From the NCBI RefSeq assembly GCF_014652535.1, contig NZ_BMYZ01000003.1:124001-188000 (forward strand): a stretch of 64,000 nt of DNA. The letters are read 5' to 3'. The position numbers were made by a program, and so were the translations under genes. The notes under the pieces are model-generated. The model did no database searches and was not told where the DNA came from. It worked only from the letters and a program-made list of their open reading frames with translations. The stretch is from Cellvibrio zantedeschiae (GTDB taxonomy: Bacteria; Pseudomonadota; Gammaproteobacteria; Pseudomonadales; Cellvibrionaceae). Shown here one piece after another: positions 46,093 to 54,275 of this stretch. Within the stretch, counting starts at the first letter, position 1. Each line of letters begins with the position of its first letter.

Positions 46093-46524
46093 TTAATCGC
46101 CTAAGGTCAGGTCAGCATCCAGACCTTCACCGCCCGGCTTTCCGTCAGCACCCAGGGAGATCAGGGTTATATCTTCCTGACCGTGAGCTTCACGGCGATA
46201 TTGGAATGGATTACCCCAACCGTCTTGTGGGACTTTTCCGTCCAGATAAGGCCCCTGCCAATTTTGTTTAGCTTTGGAAGATTCCGGGCTGCTATTGAGC
46301 GCTTGTAAACCTTCTTGCGTGCTTGGGTATTCGCCCACATCCAGCTTGTACGTTTGCAAGGCCGATTTGAGGGCTTTAAGCTGGGTTTTGGTGGTTCCCA
46401 CTTTGGCCGTTTCACCCTTGCCGAGTACTCTTGGCCCGATAAAACCCGCCATCAACCCTAGAATTACTAGCACTACCAAAAGCTCAATCATGGTGAAGCC
46501 GCGTTGAGATTTTTTAACAAACAT
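46093..46524 (-). CDS. gspG: Type II secretion major pseudopilin GspG
   Basis: A 143-residue major pseudopilin: leader MFVKKSQRG, cut before FTMIELLVVLVILGLMAG with Glu5, then the conserved LKSALQTYKLDVGEYPSTQEGLQAL and GWGNPFQYRR, and a C-terminal calcium-site segment (LGADGKPGGEGLDADL). It polymerises into the pseudopilus that pushes substrates through GspD. Start ATG 46524 with GGAGA 6 bases upstream; an in-frame TTG at 46536 is not needed. Confidence 0.95.
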   Translation of the reverse strand: MFVKKSQRGFTMIELLVVLVILGLMAGFIGPRVLGKGETAKVGTTKTQLKALKSALQTYKLDVGEYPSTQEGLQALNSSPESSKAKQNWQGPYLDGKVPQDGWGNPFQYRREAHGQEDITLISLGADGKPGGEGLDADLTLGD

Positions 46525-46589
46525 AATCTTCTCCAAAAAATTAACCCCCTCCCGACCTTCCCCTTAATAAGGGCGAGGTGCAGAAGGAG

Positions 46590-47780
46590 TTAAATAGCAA
46601 TGTCATTCACACTGGTGATGGCCTGAATTAGCCCCATCATAATCACGCCCACGGCCACGCCGATTAGCACAATGGCGAGAGGTTCGATCAACAACAAAAA
46701 GCGTTTCATACGGTTTTTGCTGCTGTTTTCATAAATCTTGGCAACCGCAAACAACATCTCCGAAAGACGCCCGGTTTTTTCACCTGCGCGCACAAGGTTA
46801 TAAGCAGTTGCGTTGAGAATTTGGTTGTCTTGCAAGGCTTTGGATAAATGCCCACCGGCTTGCACAGCAGATAAAGCCGCGTTTAGGGCTTTACTGCGAC
46901 GCGAGTTTTTTACACTCGCACGTGCTAAATCCATCGCCTTAACCAATTCCACCCGGCTCGCGAGCATGGCTCCCATTACCGATGACCAACGTGCGATATC
47001 AGACTCACCCAGCCAGCGGCCAAAAATAGGGAAGCCTGCAGCCTTATCCAACAATGCCTGACGCACTTCGGGCTTGGACAGCTGCACACCTGCAAAAGTT
47101 ACGAGACCCGCCAATAACACCAGCACAAATAAGAAATATTGGTTAAGCCACATGCCCGTCGACAAAACCGCGTGTGCGAGCAAAGGCAACTCGTTTTTAC
47201 CATCCAATAAATTCGCAAATTTGGGCACCACGAAGACGAAAATCAAGCCTACGGCGGCGATTCCGGTTAAAACTAATACGCTTGGATAAATCAATGCGTT
47301 GCGCAAATCATTCGCAACCGAAAGATCGTATTCCATCTGCTCGACACCGCGGCGCATGGCGTTGGCGAGTTGGCCGGAGGCTTCACCGGCGGCGATCAAT
47401 TGGATGAAATAAGGTGGCAATTTTACTTCGTTGCTGGTCAGCGCAGAGCCTAAATTAGCGCCCTGTTGCAAACGCTCGGAGGCGGTGCGGTAGAAGCGCA
47501 GGAGCTTGGGATGGGCATCGGAATCTTGCAGGGATTGTAGGGCATCGGCGATGGCTACGCCGGAATCCAGCATGGTAGTCATTTCAAATAGGGAAACAGT
47601 GATTTCCGCCTGGCTCAGCTTCTTGCGCAAGCCGCTTTTGTCTTCCAACTGAGGAGCAATTTCCACGACTTGCAGGTTTTTCTCGCGAATCAAACGCAAA
47701 GCCTCGCGCTCATCGCCAGCATCTATGTTGCCGGCGATCAGGGCTTGGTTTGCGTCGAGTGCTTTGTAGGAAAATTGCAT
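46590..47780 (-). CDS. gspF: Type II secretion inner-membrane platform protein GspF
   Basis: A 396-residue platform protein with the duplicated GspF/PilC domain (about 65-190 and 265-390), three transmembrane helices (about 165-190, 215-235 and 370-390) and the N-terminal MQFSYKALDANQ motif. It couples ATPase motion in GspE to pseudopilus assembly. It follows gspE after 8 bases, as in standard T2SS operons. Confidence 0.95.
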   Translation of the reverse strand: MQFSYKALDANQALIAGNIDAGDEREALRLIREKNLQVVEIAPQLEDKSGLRKKLSQAEITVSLFEMTTMLDSGVAIADALQSLQDSDAHPKLLRFYRTASERLQQGANLGSALTSNEVKLPPYFIQLIAAGEASGQLANAMRRGVEQMEYDLSVANDLRNALIYPSVLVLTGIAAVGLIFVFVVPKFANLLDGKNELPLLAHAVLSTGMWLNQYFLFVLVLLAGLVTFAGVQLSKPEVRQALLDKAAGFPIFGRWLGESDIARWSSVMGAMLASRVELVKAMDLARASVKNSRRSKALNAALSAVQAGGHLSKALQDNQILNATAYNLVRAGEKTGRLSEMLFAVAKIYENSSKNRMKRFLLLIEPLAIVLIGVAVGVIMMGLIQAITSVNDIAI

Positions 47781-47788
47781 GGCGTGAC

Positions 47789-49462
47789 CTATTCAATGTC
47801 CATGCTGGTAGTGCGCAGGACTTCTTCAACGGTCGTAAGACCTTTGGCGGCCTTAATAAGTCCATCCTGATACATATTGCGATGACCCTGGCTGCGCGCG
47901 AGCTTGCGCATTTCGGCCACGGGAACGTTTTCTACAATCATGTCATGCAACTCGCCAGATATAGGCACAATCTCATAAATACCCATACGCCCTGAATAGC
48001 CGGTATTGTTACAAGCGGCGCAGCCAACCGCTTCAACCCAGTTGGGGGTAATGGTGGTTTTCAGACTAGAAAATTCGGCGGCGATGGACTCAGGGACATG
48101 ACTTGGCTTGGCGCAATGCTTACAGATTTTGCGCACCAAACGCTGAGCCTGCACGGCTTTGATGGGCGCGGCGACGAGGAAAGGTTCAACGCCCATATCA
48201 ATCAAACGGGTAAATGCTGAGAGTGAATCGTTGGTGTGCAGGGTTGATAGTACCAAGTGGCCTGTCAGTGCTGATTGAATCGCAATTTGCGCGGTTTCCA
48301 CATCGCGGATCTCGCCCACCATGATCACATCCGGGTCTTGCCGCAAGAAGGCACGTAATGCACGGGCGAAGGTGTAGCCAATTTCAGAATGCGCTTGTAC
48401 TTGGGTGATGCCGGGCAATTGATATTCAACCGGATCTTCCACCGTGAGAATTTTGCGCGTGCCGTCAGTCGCTTCCTGCAAAGCGGCATATAAGGTTGTG
48501 GATTTACCAGAACCTGTCGGTCCGGTTACCAGCACAATCCCGTTGGACTCCTGCATGAGCGAACGCACCAGTTCGATATGGTCTGGCTCAAGCCCAAGGG
48601 TTTCCAGCGATAATTCTTTGCGATCTTTCGGTAGCAGACGCATTACAATGGATTCGCCATGAACACCAGGCAATGTAGACACACGCACATCCATCTCGCG
48701 GCCATTTACGCGCGTGGTGATACGGCCATCTTGCGGCAAACGACGCTCGGCAATATCGATTTCAGAAATAAGTTTTACGCGTGAGGCCACCGCCGGGTAG
48801 CGGTCAATAGGCTGCTCAAGCTGGGTTTGTAAAATACCATCCACACGCAGGCGCACGCGGAATACATCTTCCTGCGGGTCGAGGTGAATATCCGATGCAT
48901 TAAAAGCAACAGCTTTGGCGAAGATGTTATTGACCAGTTCGACGACCGGCGCTTCCTCAGCCATTTCGCGTAGGCCTTTGGTTTCACTGCCTTCTGCAAA
49001 AAAACGCTCGGCGCTCACTTCGCGGCGCACGTAATCCACAAGATTATCGAGACTGGAACTGGTGATGAGCCAGGGCTTTAAGGGTGAATCCGGGTAGTGG
49101 TAGCGCAAGACTTCATGGATAAAAGGCAGAAGCGGATCGCGGCTGATAAAATTCAATTGACCTTCGTCATCGGCCCAAATGAGCACACGGTTGTCGATGC
49201 ACCAGTTGATGTCGATAGGAGCAGATTTAGCAAAGGCGTAAAGGCCGGTCGCATCGGGAATATCCGAACCGGACCGAACAACGGGAATATTGAGCTGTAT
49301 GGAAAGGGCATCAAGCAAGGCATCTTCAGAAATTGCACCCATACGCACTAATCCGGCACCGACCCGGCCACCGATAGACTGCTGTAATTGCAGGGCTTTT
49401 TTTATGTCGTCTTGCTGGATCAGGCCGCGCTCTATGAGCAATTCACCAATCCGTTTATTCAC
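47789..49462 (-). CDS. gspE: Type II secretion ATPase GspE
   Basis: A 557-residue hexameric ATPase. The N-terminal GspE-N domain (KRIGELLIERGLI, VRMGAISEDALLDALS) is followed by the core: Walker A GPTGSGKSTTLY, Asp box ILTVEDPVEYQLPG, Walker B VIMVGEIRDVETAQIA and His box, plus a four-cysteine zinc site (CKHC ... CAAC) near the C-terminus. It powers pseudopilus extension. The start I chose is GTG 49462, with GAGGGTGG upstream; the frame is open another 34 codons to 49564, but that stretch is not like GspE. It is the first gene of the secretion operon. Confidence 0.94.
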   Translation of the reverse strand: MNKRIGELLIERGLIQQDDIKKALQLQQSIGGRVGAGLVRMGAISEDALLDALSIQLNIPVVRSGSDIPDATGLYAFAKSAPIDINWCIDNRVLIWADDEGQLNFISRDPLLPFIHEVLRYHYPDSPLKPWLITSSSLDNLVDYVRREVSAERFFAEGSETKGLREMAEEAPVVELVNNIFAKAVAFNASDIHLDPQEDVFRVRLRVDGILQTQLEQPIDRYPAVASRVKLISEIDIAERRLPQDGRITTRVNGREMDVRVSTLPGVHGESIVMRLLPKDRKELSLETLGLEPDHIELVRSLMQESNGIVLVTGPTGSGKSTTLYAALQEATDGTRKILTVEDPVEYQLPGITQVQAHSEIGYTFARALRAFLRQDPDVIMVGEIRDVETAQIAIQSALTGHLVLSTLHTNDSLSAFTRLIDMGVEPFLVAAPIKAVQAQRLVRKICKHCAKPSHVPESIAAEFSSLKTTITPNWVEAVGCAACNNTGYSGRMGIYEIVPISGELHDMIVENVPVAEMRKLARSQGHRNMYQDGLIKAAKGLTTVEEVLRTTSMDIE

Positions 49463-49641
49463 CGTTGCGCCACCCTCTGCGCCTGAACACAGGCAGTAAT
49501 TGAAGATCTTATTAATAGATTGTGCAGGCGCAAACCTGAATGATGAGTGTACGAACCTGCACAATAGGTGCGAGGCATACTACTGGAATTTAGGGCGATT
49601 GCCTATGGCACGCCGATTTCGGGAAAGGTAATTTCAGACAT

Positions 49642-49681
49642 AAAAAAACCCGCTACAGGGGGATGCAGCGGGTCTTCTTTA
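49642..49681 (-). terminator. Intrinsic terminator of the minus-strand small RNA
   Basis: Stem CCCGCT/AGCGGG (49649-49654 with 49667-49672), with seven T on the minus strand (49648-49642) and a poorer tail on the plus strand. Confidence 0.8.
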
Positions 49682-49788
49682 CAGATTGTACCAATCAGGC
49701 GACAGGATACGCCCTTTTGGTAAATACGGTGGACATTCCTTATCATTCCTAAGTCACATTCACTCCGAAATGCGCTCGTCCTTAAGCG
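49642..49788 (-). ncRNA. RsmY/RsmZ-like small RNA under a GacA-type box, candidate
   Basis: About 147 bases on the minus strand. Successive hairpins hold GGA in the loop: CGCT-TAAGGACG-AGCG (49788-49773), CATT-TCGGAGTG-AATG (49772-49757), and a GTGAC/GTCCAC stem (49757-49729) with two more GGAs. The end is a terminator, CCCGCT...AGCGGG plus seven T. Upstream lie a CACAATAAT -10 region (49792-49800) and, centred about 63 bases before the predicted start, the box TGTGAG-N6-CCTACA. These are the hallmarks of GacA-activated RNAs that titrate RsmA/CsrA. It lies between gspE and xseB, pointing toward the gspE gene. Elsewhere in the 49463-49949 gap I see no gene. Confidence 0.7.
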
Positions 49789-49841
49789 TTCATTATTGTG
49801 GATTCGCATGCCAGCCTCTAGTGGCGAATATCGCTAATCTT

Positions 49842-49859
49842 TGTAGGATATGTCTCACA
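49842..49859 (-). promoter_or_regulatory. GacA-type upstream activating box
   Basis: TGTGAG, six bases, CCTACA on the minus strand. Each half differs by one base from the established Pseudomonas GacA consensus TGTAAG-N6-CTTACA, and the spacing is exact. Its centre is about 63 bases upstream of the inferred small-RNA start, as in rsmY/rsmZ promoters. Confidence 0.65.
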
Positions 49860-49949
49860 CGCCACGCCGAACTCACACAAATCAATGTGGTCGCCAAGGG
49901 CGGGAACGGCGTTTATAATCGTCGCACTTTCAATCCTCACGGAATTATC

Positions 49950-50192
49950 ATGGCCGCCAAAAAGAAAGCCGCCGACTTTGAACAGTCGCTCAATGCCCTT
50001 GAAGCCCTCGTTAATAAAATGGAACAAGGCGATTTATCGCTGGAAGAATCTCTGCAAGCCTTCTCGACAGGCATTCAATTAACGCGCGAATGCCAAACAC
50101 GTTTGGCGGAAGCCGAGCAGCAAGTGAGCTTGCTGCTGGAACAACAGGGCGAGATAGTCTTAACCGAGTTTGATGCGAGCGACGATGAATGA
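49950..50192 (+). CDS. xseB: Exodeoxyribonuclease VII small subunit
   Basis: An 80-residue protein of typical XseB length, with the [30 protein letters not shown] helix pair and [12 protein letters not shown]. It binds XseA to form exonuclease VII, which degrades single-stranded DNA. The start ATG 49950 is preceded by CGGA; upstream sequence in frame is not protein-like. It overlaps ispA by 4 bases (ATGA), the usual xseB-ispA pairing in proteobacteria. Confidence 0.95.
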   Translation: MAAKKKAADFEQSLNALEALVNKMEQGDLSLEESLQAFSTGIQLTRECQTRLAEAEQQVSLLLEQQGEIVLTEFDASDDE

Positions 50193-51109
50193 CGCAAGCA
50201 CTGCCGCTCAAAGATTTGGCCTTTAAAGATTTTGCCCGCGCGAGCCACGAGCGCGTAGACAGTGCACTTGCTCACTATTTGCCACTTGACCAGGATTCCA
50301 CGCAACTGCGCGAAGCCATGCGTTACAGTTTGTTCAATGGCGGCAAACGCGTACGCCCTACCCTCGCTTACGCCAGTGCGCTCGCTGTTGCGAGTAATGC
50401 ATTAAATTCGCAAGCGGAGCTGTTAGACCGTATTGCCTGCGCACTTGAAAGCTTACACTCCTACAGCTTGGTTCACGACGACTTGCCCGCAATGGACGAC
50501 GATGATTTACGCCGCGGCAAGCCGACTTGTCATATCGCTTTTAACGAAGCCACCGCGATTCTGGCAGGCGATGCACTGCAAACTTTTGCGTTTGAATTAT
50601 TGAGTGAAGCTGAAAATATTGATGCGAAAATCCAGATTGGTTTAATTCGCCAATTAGCCAATGCATCTGGCGTACAAGGTATGGTGTTAGGCCAAGCAAT
50701 TGATTTGGCCGCCGTGGATAAAACCATAAACCTTGCGCAATTGGAGAATATGCATCGCCATAAAACCGGGGCATTGATTCGCGCAAGCGTGAGCATGGGC
50801 GCAACCGCTTTAGGCGCGAGCGATGCGCAATTAAAAGCATTGGATACCTACGCCGCTGCTATTGGTCTCGCCTTTCAGGTGCAAGACGATATTCTCGATG
50901 TTACTGCCGATACAGAAACCCTGGGCAAACAACAAGGTGCGGATATTGCGCGCAATAAGCCTACCTATGTTGCACTTTTGGGGCTGGATGGCGCGCGCAA
51001 AAAAGCGCAAGAATTGCATCAACAGGCGCTTGCTGCGCTCGAAGGTTTTGGTGAAAGTGCAGATTATTTGCGTGCGCTTTCTGCGTATATTATTGAGCGT
51101 GGGAATTAA
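50189..51109 (+). CDS. ispA: Farnesyl diphosphate synthase
   Basis: A 306-residue short-chain trans-prenyl synthase: GGKRVRP (about 52-58), first Asp-rich motif [17 protein letters not shown], and second Asp motif QVQDDILD followed by TLGKQQGAD. It condenses isopentenyl and dimethylallyl diphosphate to farnesyl diphosphate, the precursor of undecaprenyl phosphate and quinones. The dxs gene that often follows is not next here; instead there is a repeat and rsmE. Confidence 0.95.
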   Translation: MTQALPLKDLAFKDFARASHERVDSALAHYLPLDQDSTQLREAMRYSLFNGGKRVRPTLAYASALAVASNALNSQAELLDRIACALESLHSYSLVHDDLPAMDDDDLRRGKPTCHIAFNEATAILAGDALQTFAFELLSEAENIDAKIQIGLIRQLANASGVQGMVLGQAIDLAAVDKTINLAQLENMHRHKTGALIRASVSMGATALGASDAQLKALDTYAAAIGLAFQVQDDILDVTADTETLGKQQGADIARNKPTYVALLGLDGARKKAQELHQQALAALEGFGESADYLRALSAYIIERGN

Positions 51110-51137
51110 CCCCTCAACAAGCAATGAAGCAGGGACT

Positions 51138-51233
51138 CGTCATCCTCGCGTAGCGGGGATCCACGGGCTGGCCATCCAGCTCTTAAAAATATCGAAAAAT
51201 CAAAAGCTGGATCCCCGCTGCGCGAGGATGACG
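51138..51233. repeat. Palindromic intergenic repeat (MITE/REP-like)
   Basis: Two inverted arms, CGTCATCCTCGCG-TAGCGGGGATCCA at the left and TGGATCCCCGCTGCGCGAGGATGACG at the right, with about 45 bases between. The ATCCCCGC/GCGAGGATGACG core is a well-known dispersed intergenic palindrome in many proteobacteria. No coding capacity. It separates ispA from rsmE. Confidence 0.8.
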
Positions 51234-51256
51234 ACTCCCCTAAAGAATAATTTATT

Positions 51257-51982
51257 ATGCGCATTCCAAGAATTTTCACCCACCAAGCACTCGTTTCAAA
51301 CAGCACACTCTCGCTGGCAGAACCGCAATCCCATTACCTCAGCAAAGTCTTGCGCATGCAAGCCGGGCGCGAGTTGATTTTGTTTAATGGCGAAGGCGGC
51401 GAATATGCGGCAGAAATTTCCGCTGTGCACAAAAAACATGTTGATGTACACATAAAAGAATTTAGCGCGGAAAATCGTCAATCACATTTGCAATTAGAAT
51501 TGGCGATTGGTGTTTCACGCGGCGAACGTATGGATTGGGTGCTGCAAAAAGCAACTGAACTTGGTGCAACCAAAATCATTCCGCTAATCACTGAGCGCAC
51601 CGAAGTAAAATTAACTGGCGAGCGCGCCGATAAAAAAATGGAGCACTGGCAGCAAATTATTATTAGCGCTTGTGAGCAATGCCAGCGCAATTTACTTCCG
51701 GAATTATCAGAACCCGCGAATTATTCGGATTGGGTTACTCAGTGCAACTCGGAATTAAAATTTGTATTGCATCACCGCGATAGCAAAGGTTTACCGAAAG
51801 AAAAAACCACGCAAAGTGTCGCACTGTTGATTGGACCGGAAGGTGGTTTGGATGAGCATGAAATTGCGCAAGCCGTTGCATCAGGCTTCTCGCCGCTCAC
51901 ACTTGGCCCAAGAGTATTGCGCACAGAAACGGCACCCGTTGCAGCGATTAGCCTGGTGCAATATCTATGGGGAGATTTTTAA
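51257..51982 (+). CDS. rsmE: 16S rRNA (uracil1498-N3)-methyltransferase
   Basis: A 241-residue SPOUT-class methyltransferase: N-terminal PUA-like domain (RIPRIFTHQAL, HYLSKVLRMQAG), then GERMDWVLQKATELGATKIIPL, the SAM-binding LLIGPEGGLDEHEI and LGPRVLRTETAPVAAI knot motifs. It methylates U1498 of 16S rRNA in the assembled 30S subunit. Its N-terminus is preceded by an A-rich stretch without a strong ribosome binding site. A terminator follows. Confidence 0.95.
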   Translation: MRIPRIFTHQALVSNSTLSLAEPQSHYLSKVLRMQAGRELILFNGEGGEYAAEISAVHKKHVDVHIKEFSAENRQSHLQLELAIGVSRGERMDWVLQKATELGATKIIPLITERTEVKLTGERADKKMEHWQQIIISACEQCQRNLLPELSEPANYSDWVTQCNSELKFVLHHRDSKGLPKEKTTQSVALLIGPEGGLDEHEIAQAVASGFSPLTLGPRVLRTETAPVAAISLVQYLWGDF

Positions 51983-52070
51983 AACTAACGGAAAATCACT
52001 TGCCGTTTCCTCCTCTCGAAACTCATATCGTCGCCGGGAATTTTCCAGACCTTAATGATACGAGTAAAAG

Positions 52071-52107
52071 AAAAAAGCCCTGCGGTATTAGCGCAGGACT
52101 TTTTTAT
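52071..52107. terminator. Bidirectional terminator between rsmE and polyserine lipoprotein gene
   Basis: CCTGCG-N7-CGCAGG (52079-52097) with A-run to the left and T-run to the right, placed between two convergent genes; the minus-strand gene ends inside it. Confidence 0.85.
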
Positions 52108-52769
52108 TGGGCAATTTTTTCTTCAAACACCAACAGCTTTTTGGTCTTCAAATAATAAAAATAAAACGGCCGCGTAAAGGTGGAGCTGCATTTGTCGAGT
52201 TTGGGTTTCTCGATATAATTTACCGTGACTTTCACTGAATTATCGGTCAGTTCAGTTGCACTCCAATTCGAATTAAATTCCAGATGCGCTGCGCAGCTGT
52301 CTATTTCACCGTCATCAATAAGAATCACTTGGCCCTGCGCGAAATCTTGCGCGGCAAGATTATGGTCGGCATAAGCATTGGCAACGGCGTAGAAATCAGT
52401 ATCCGTACGTAAAACCTGAATATTTTTTTCTTTTTTATCAACAACTGTTGCTGTTTTATTTGCAGACCAAATTAGCTCCCATGCCACAGACGATGCACTC
52501 GACGAACTTGAACTGCTGGAACTAGAGGAGCTTGACGAACTTGAGCAGCTACTGGAGCTGGATGAACTCGAACTTGAGCTTGCATCAGTAATTTCCAAAC
52601 TGCTTGAGCTACTGCTGGAACTGGAACTGCTTGAACAAGGTGTCGAGGGAATTTGCGGATTGTAAGGTGTGCTGCGTTCACCGCCACATCCCTGTAAAAA
52701 AATTATGGTGCTAACAAACAACAGGCTTGCGGTTAATGAACGCAATGTTTGGCAAAAAAAGTTAATCAT
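52104..52769 (-). CDS. Polyserine-linker lipoprotein of unknown function
   Basis: A 221-residue protein: signal peptide with lipobox LQGC (Cys28), a serine-rich linker at about 45-94 (two Ser runs interrupted by LEITDA and single Cys), and a C-terminal domain of about 125 residues with no recognised family (WELIWSANKTATVV ... FYFYYLKTKKLLVFEE). Polyserine linkers are frequent in exported proteins of Cellvibrio, Saccharophagus and relatives. The start ATG 52769 overlaps the chpC stop by 8 bases, so it is coupled to the Chp operon; a longer frame to 52835 lacks support. It may be a surface protein tied to twitching or surface sensing, but that is only positional inference. Confidence 0.75.
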   Translation of the reverse strand: MINFFCQTLRSLTASLLFVSTIIFLQGCGGERSTPYNPQIPSTPCSSSSSSSSSSSSLEITDASSSSSSSSSSSCSSSSSSSSSSSSSSSSASSVAWELIWSANKTATVVDKKEKNIQVLRTDTDFYAVANAYADHNLAAQDFAQGQVILIDDGEIDSCAAHLEFNSNWSATELTDNSVKVTVNYIEKPKLDKCSSTFTRPFYFYYLKTKKLLVFEEKIAQ

Positions 52770-53250
52770 TCGTATGCAAATAATCCAGGAAAGTTTGCTC
52801 AATGGCGGTGACATTGGGAATAAGTGTGTATTCACCCGCCCATGACACGTGCATTAAATCGTAACGGCGATTTTCCGAGTCTTCACGCGCGCTGATTTCA
52901 TCTTCGCTCACCCGAGCCAAACGAGGCAAACCTTGGGTGAGTATGGCAATAAAGGGTAAATCATCATGGAGGCCGGTGGTATTCAGCACCGCAAAACGTG
53001 CACGGGAGTGAATGCTTGGTACTGCCTCGCCGTTAAGTGCTTCCAATGACAGCAAGGGTACCGTTAATTCACGCCATTGAAAGTTACCCAGGTACCATAG
53101 CGGTGAATTTTCTATGGCTTGCACGGGTGACGATGGAATAATTTCTGCCACAGTTACGTTGGGCAACAAAATGGTGTGACCCTGCAAAGGAATCAACAGG
53201 CTTGCGACTTCCTGAATTTTTTTCTGCTCAATTCTTTTGGGTGCTCGCAT
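52762..53250 (-). CDS. chpC: CheW-like adaptor ChpC
   Basis: A 162-residue CheW-domain protein (SLLIPLQGHTILLPNVTVAEII, WRELTVPLLSLE, PFIAILTQGLPRLARV). By position after chpB it corresponds to ChpC, the second CheW-like adaptor of the Pil-Chp system that connects PilJ-like receptors to ChpA. AGGAG lies 8 bases before ATG 53250. Confidence 0.85.
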   Translation of the reverse strand: MRAPKRIEQKKIQEVASLLIPLQGHTILLPNVTVAEIIPSSPVQAIENSPLWYLGNFQWRELTVPLLSLEALNGEAVPSIHSRARFAVLNTTGLHDDLPFIAILTQGLPRLARVSEDEISAREDSENRRYDLMHVSWAGEYTLIPNVTAIEQTFLDYLHTND

Positions 53251-53289
53251 GCGAGGCGCTCCTGTTACACATTCTAATTGTTGAAATTT

Positions 53290-54255
53290 TTACGAATATT
53301 GTTTTATTGATCGCGGGCTTTTTAATCGCGCCAAGGCATCTGCCAGCTCCGGTGGTGTGCCGGTAAAGCTTACGGTACCTGTTGCAATCGCAGCCTCGGG
53401 CATTGAAGAAATAGTGCTTTGCTCGGGTGATTGCACCCACACTTTGCCGCCTTGCTGTTTAATCAGCCGGCAACTGGCAGCCCCATCATCGCCCATACCC
53501 GAAAAAATAATAATGCCACTGCGTTGGCGATATACACGAGCGACATTGGCAGTTACCTGATCGATGGACGGCGAATAGCAGCCGCCCCAAGGATTTTTCC
53601 CGACAACCAGGGTGCCATTATCGTGAATGCTTACGCTGCGATCTGCAGTTACCAGGGTAATCGTATTGTCACTTAAGACCGAACCTTGCCTGGCAATGCT
53701 GACAGAGTAGCGCCCTGCACTGCTCATCATTTTTACCAGGGTTTCAGCTTGGCCACTGTCGATATGCTGAACGTAAACAAAGGCGACATTCAACTCAGGT
53801 GGCAACTGTTTTAAAAAATCTTTTACGGCGGCAGGCCCGCCGGTAGACGCACCCAAGACCCAGACTTCGCTGGCACCGCCGCTTGCTTGCAAATTTATAT
53901 CGCCACTTAGGCGCTCAAGCCGCTGCAACATACGGCGCACCCAATTGTTGTAGTCAGCGCTACTTTGGGTGAGCTCTGCCGCATCGTTCACTATCACGGG
54001 AACACTGGTTTGCTCCAACAAGTTATCAATAAATGCCGATAACGCCATTTTTTGGCTGTTGGTTTCATCACCATCATCAGGCTCATTAACGTCTACCACC
54101 CAGGCATCCACATTTTGTTGAATACCCGGCAGCACGGAACTCGCGCTGAGTGACCAGGCAAACCCGATTTTATGACCCGCTTGCACTACCATGTTGCCAA
54201 GATATTGTTGCTTGAGTGGGCTATCCACCAATATCCCGATGCTTAGTCCTGACAC
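53290..54255 (-). CDS. chpB: CheB-type methylesterase ChpB
   Basis: A 321-residue protein: an N-terminal receiver-like domain (about 1-118, weakly conserved, possible phosphoacceptor Asp55) and a CheB_methylest domain with the Ser-His-Asp triad in GASTGGP (Ser137), VQHID (His164) and SGMGDDG (about Asp256-257). It removes methyl groups from PilJ, opposing PilK. The start is GTG 54255 with AGGAG 7 bases upstream. It lies 20 bases past the chpA stop. Confidence 0.9.
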   Translation of the reverse strand: MSGLSIGILVDSPLKQQYLGNMVVQAGHKIGFAWSLSASSVLPGIQQNVDAWVVDVNEPDDGDETNSQKMALSAFIDNLLEQTSVPVIVNDAAELTQSSADYNNWVRRMLQRLERLSGDINLQASGGASEVWVLGASTGGPAAVKDFLKQLPPELNVAFVYVQHIDSGQAETLVKMMSSAGRYSVSIARQGSVLSDNTITLVTADRSVSIHDNGTLVVGKNPWGGCYSPSIDQVTANVARVYRQRSGIIIFSGMGDDGAASCRLIKQQGGKVWVQSPEQSTISSMPEAAIATGTVSFTGTPPELADALARLKSPRSIKQYS

Positions 54256-54275
54256 TTGGGACTCCTGGGTTACAC

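Noticed and set aside
49603-49809. 68-residue minus-strand reading frame
   Set aside because: It lies over the candidate Rsm-type RNA and its terminator, with no ribosome binding site or protein-like composition; a terminator hairpin inside it argues against coding.
52500-52640. Polyserine coding tract as a simple-sequence repeat or phase-variable site
   Set aside because: The serine codons are mixed (AGC, AGT, TCA, TCC, TCG), so there is no long mononucleotide or short-unit DNA repeat prone to slippage.
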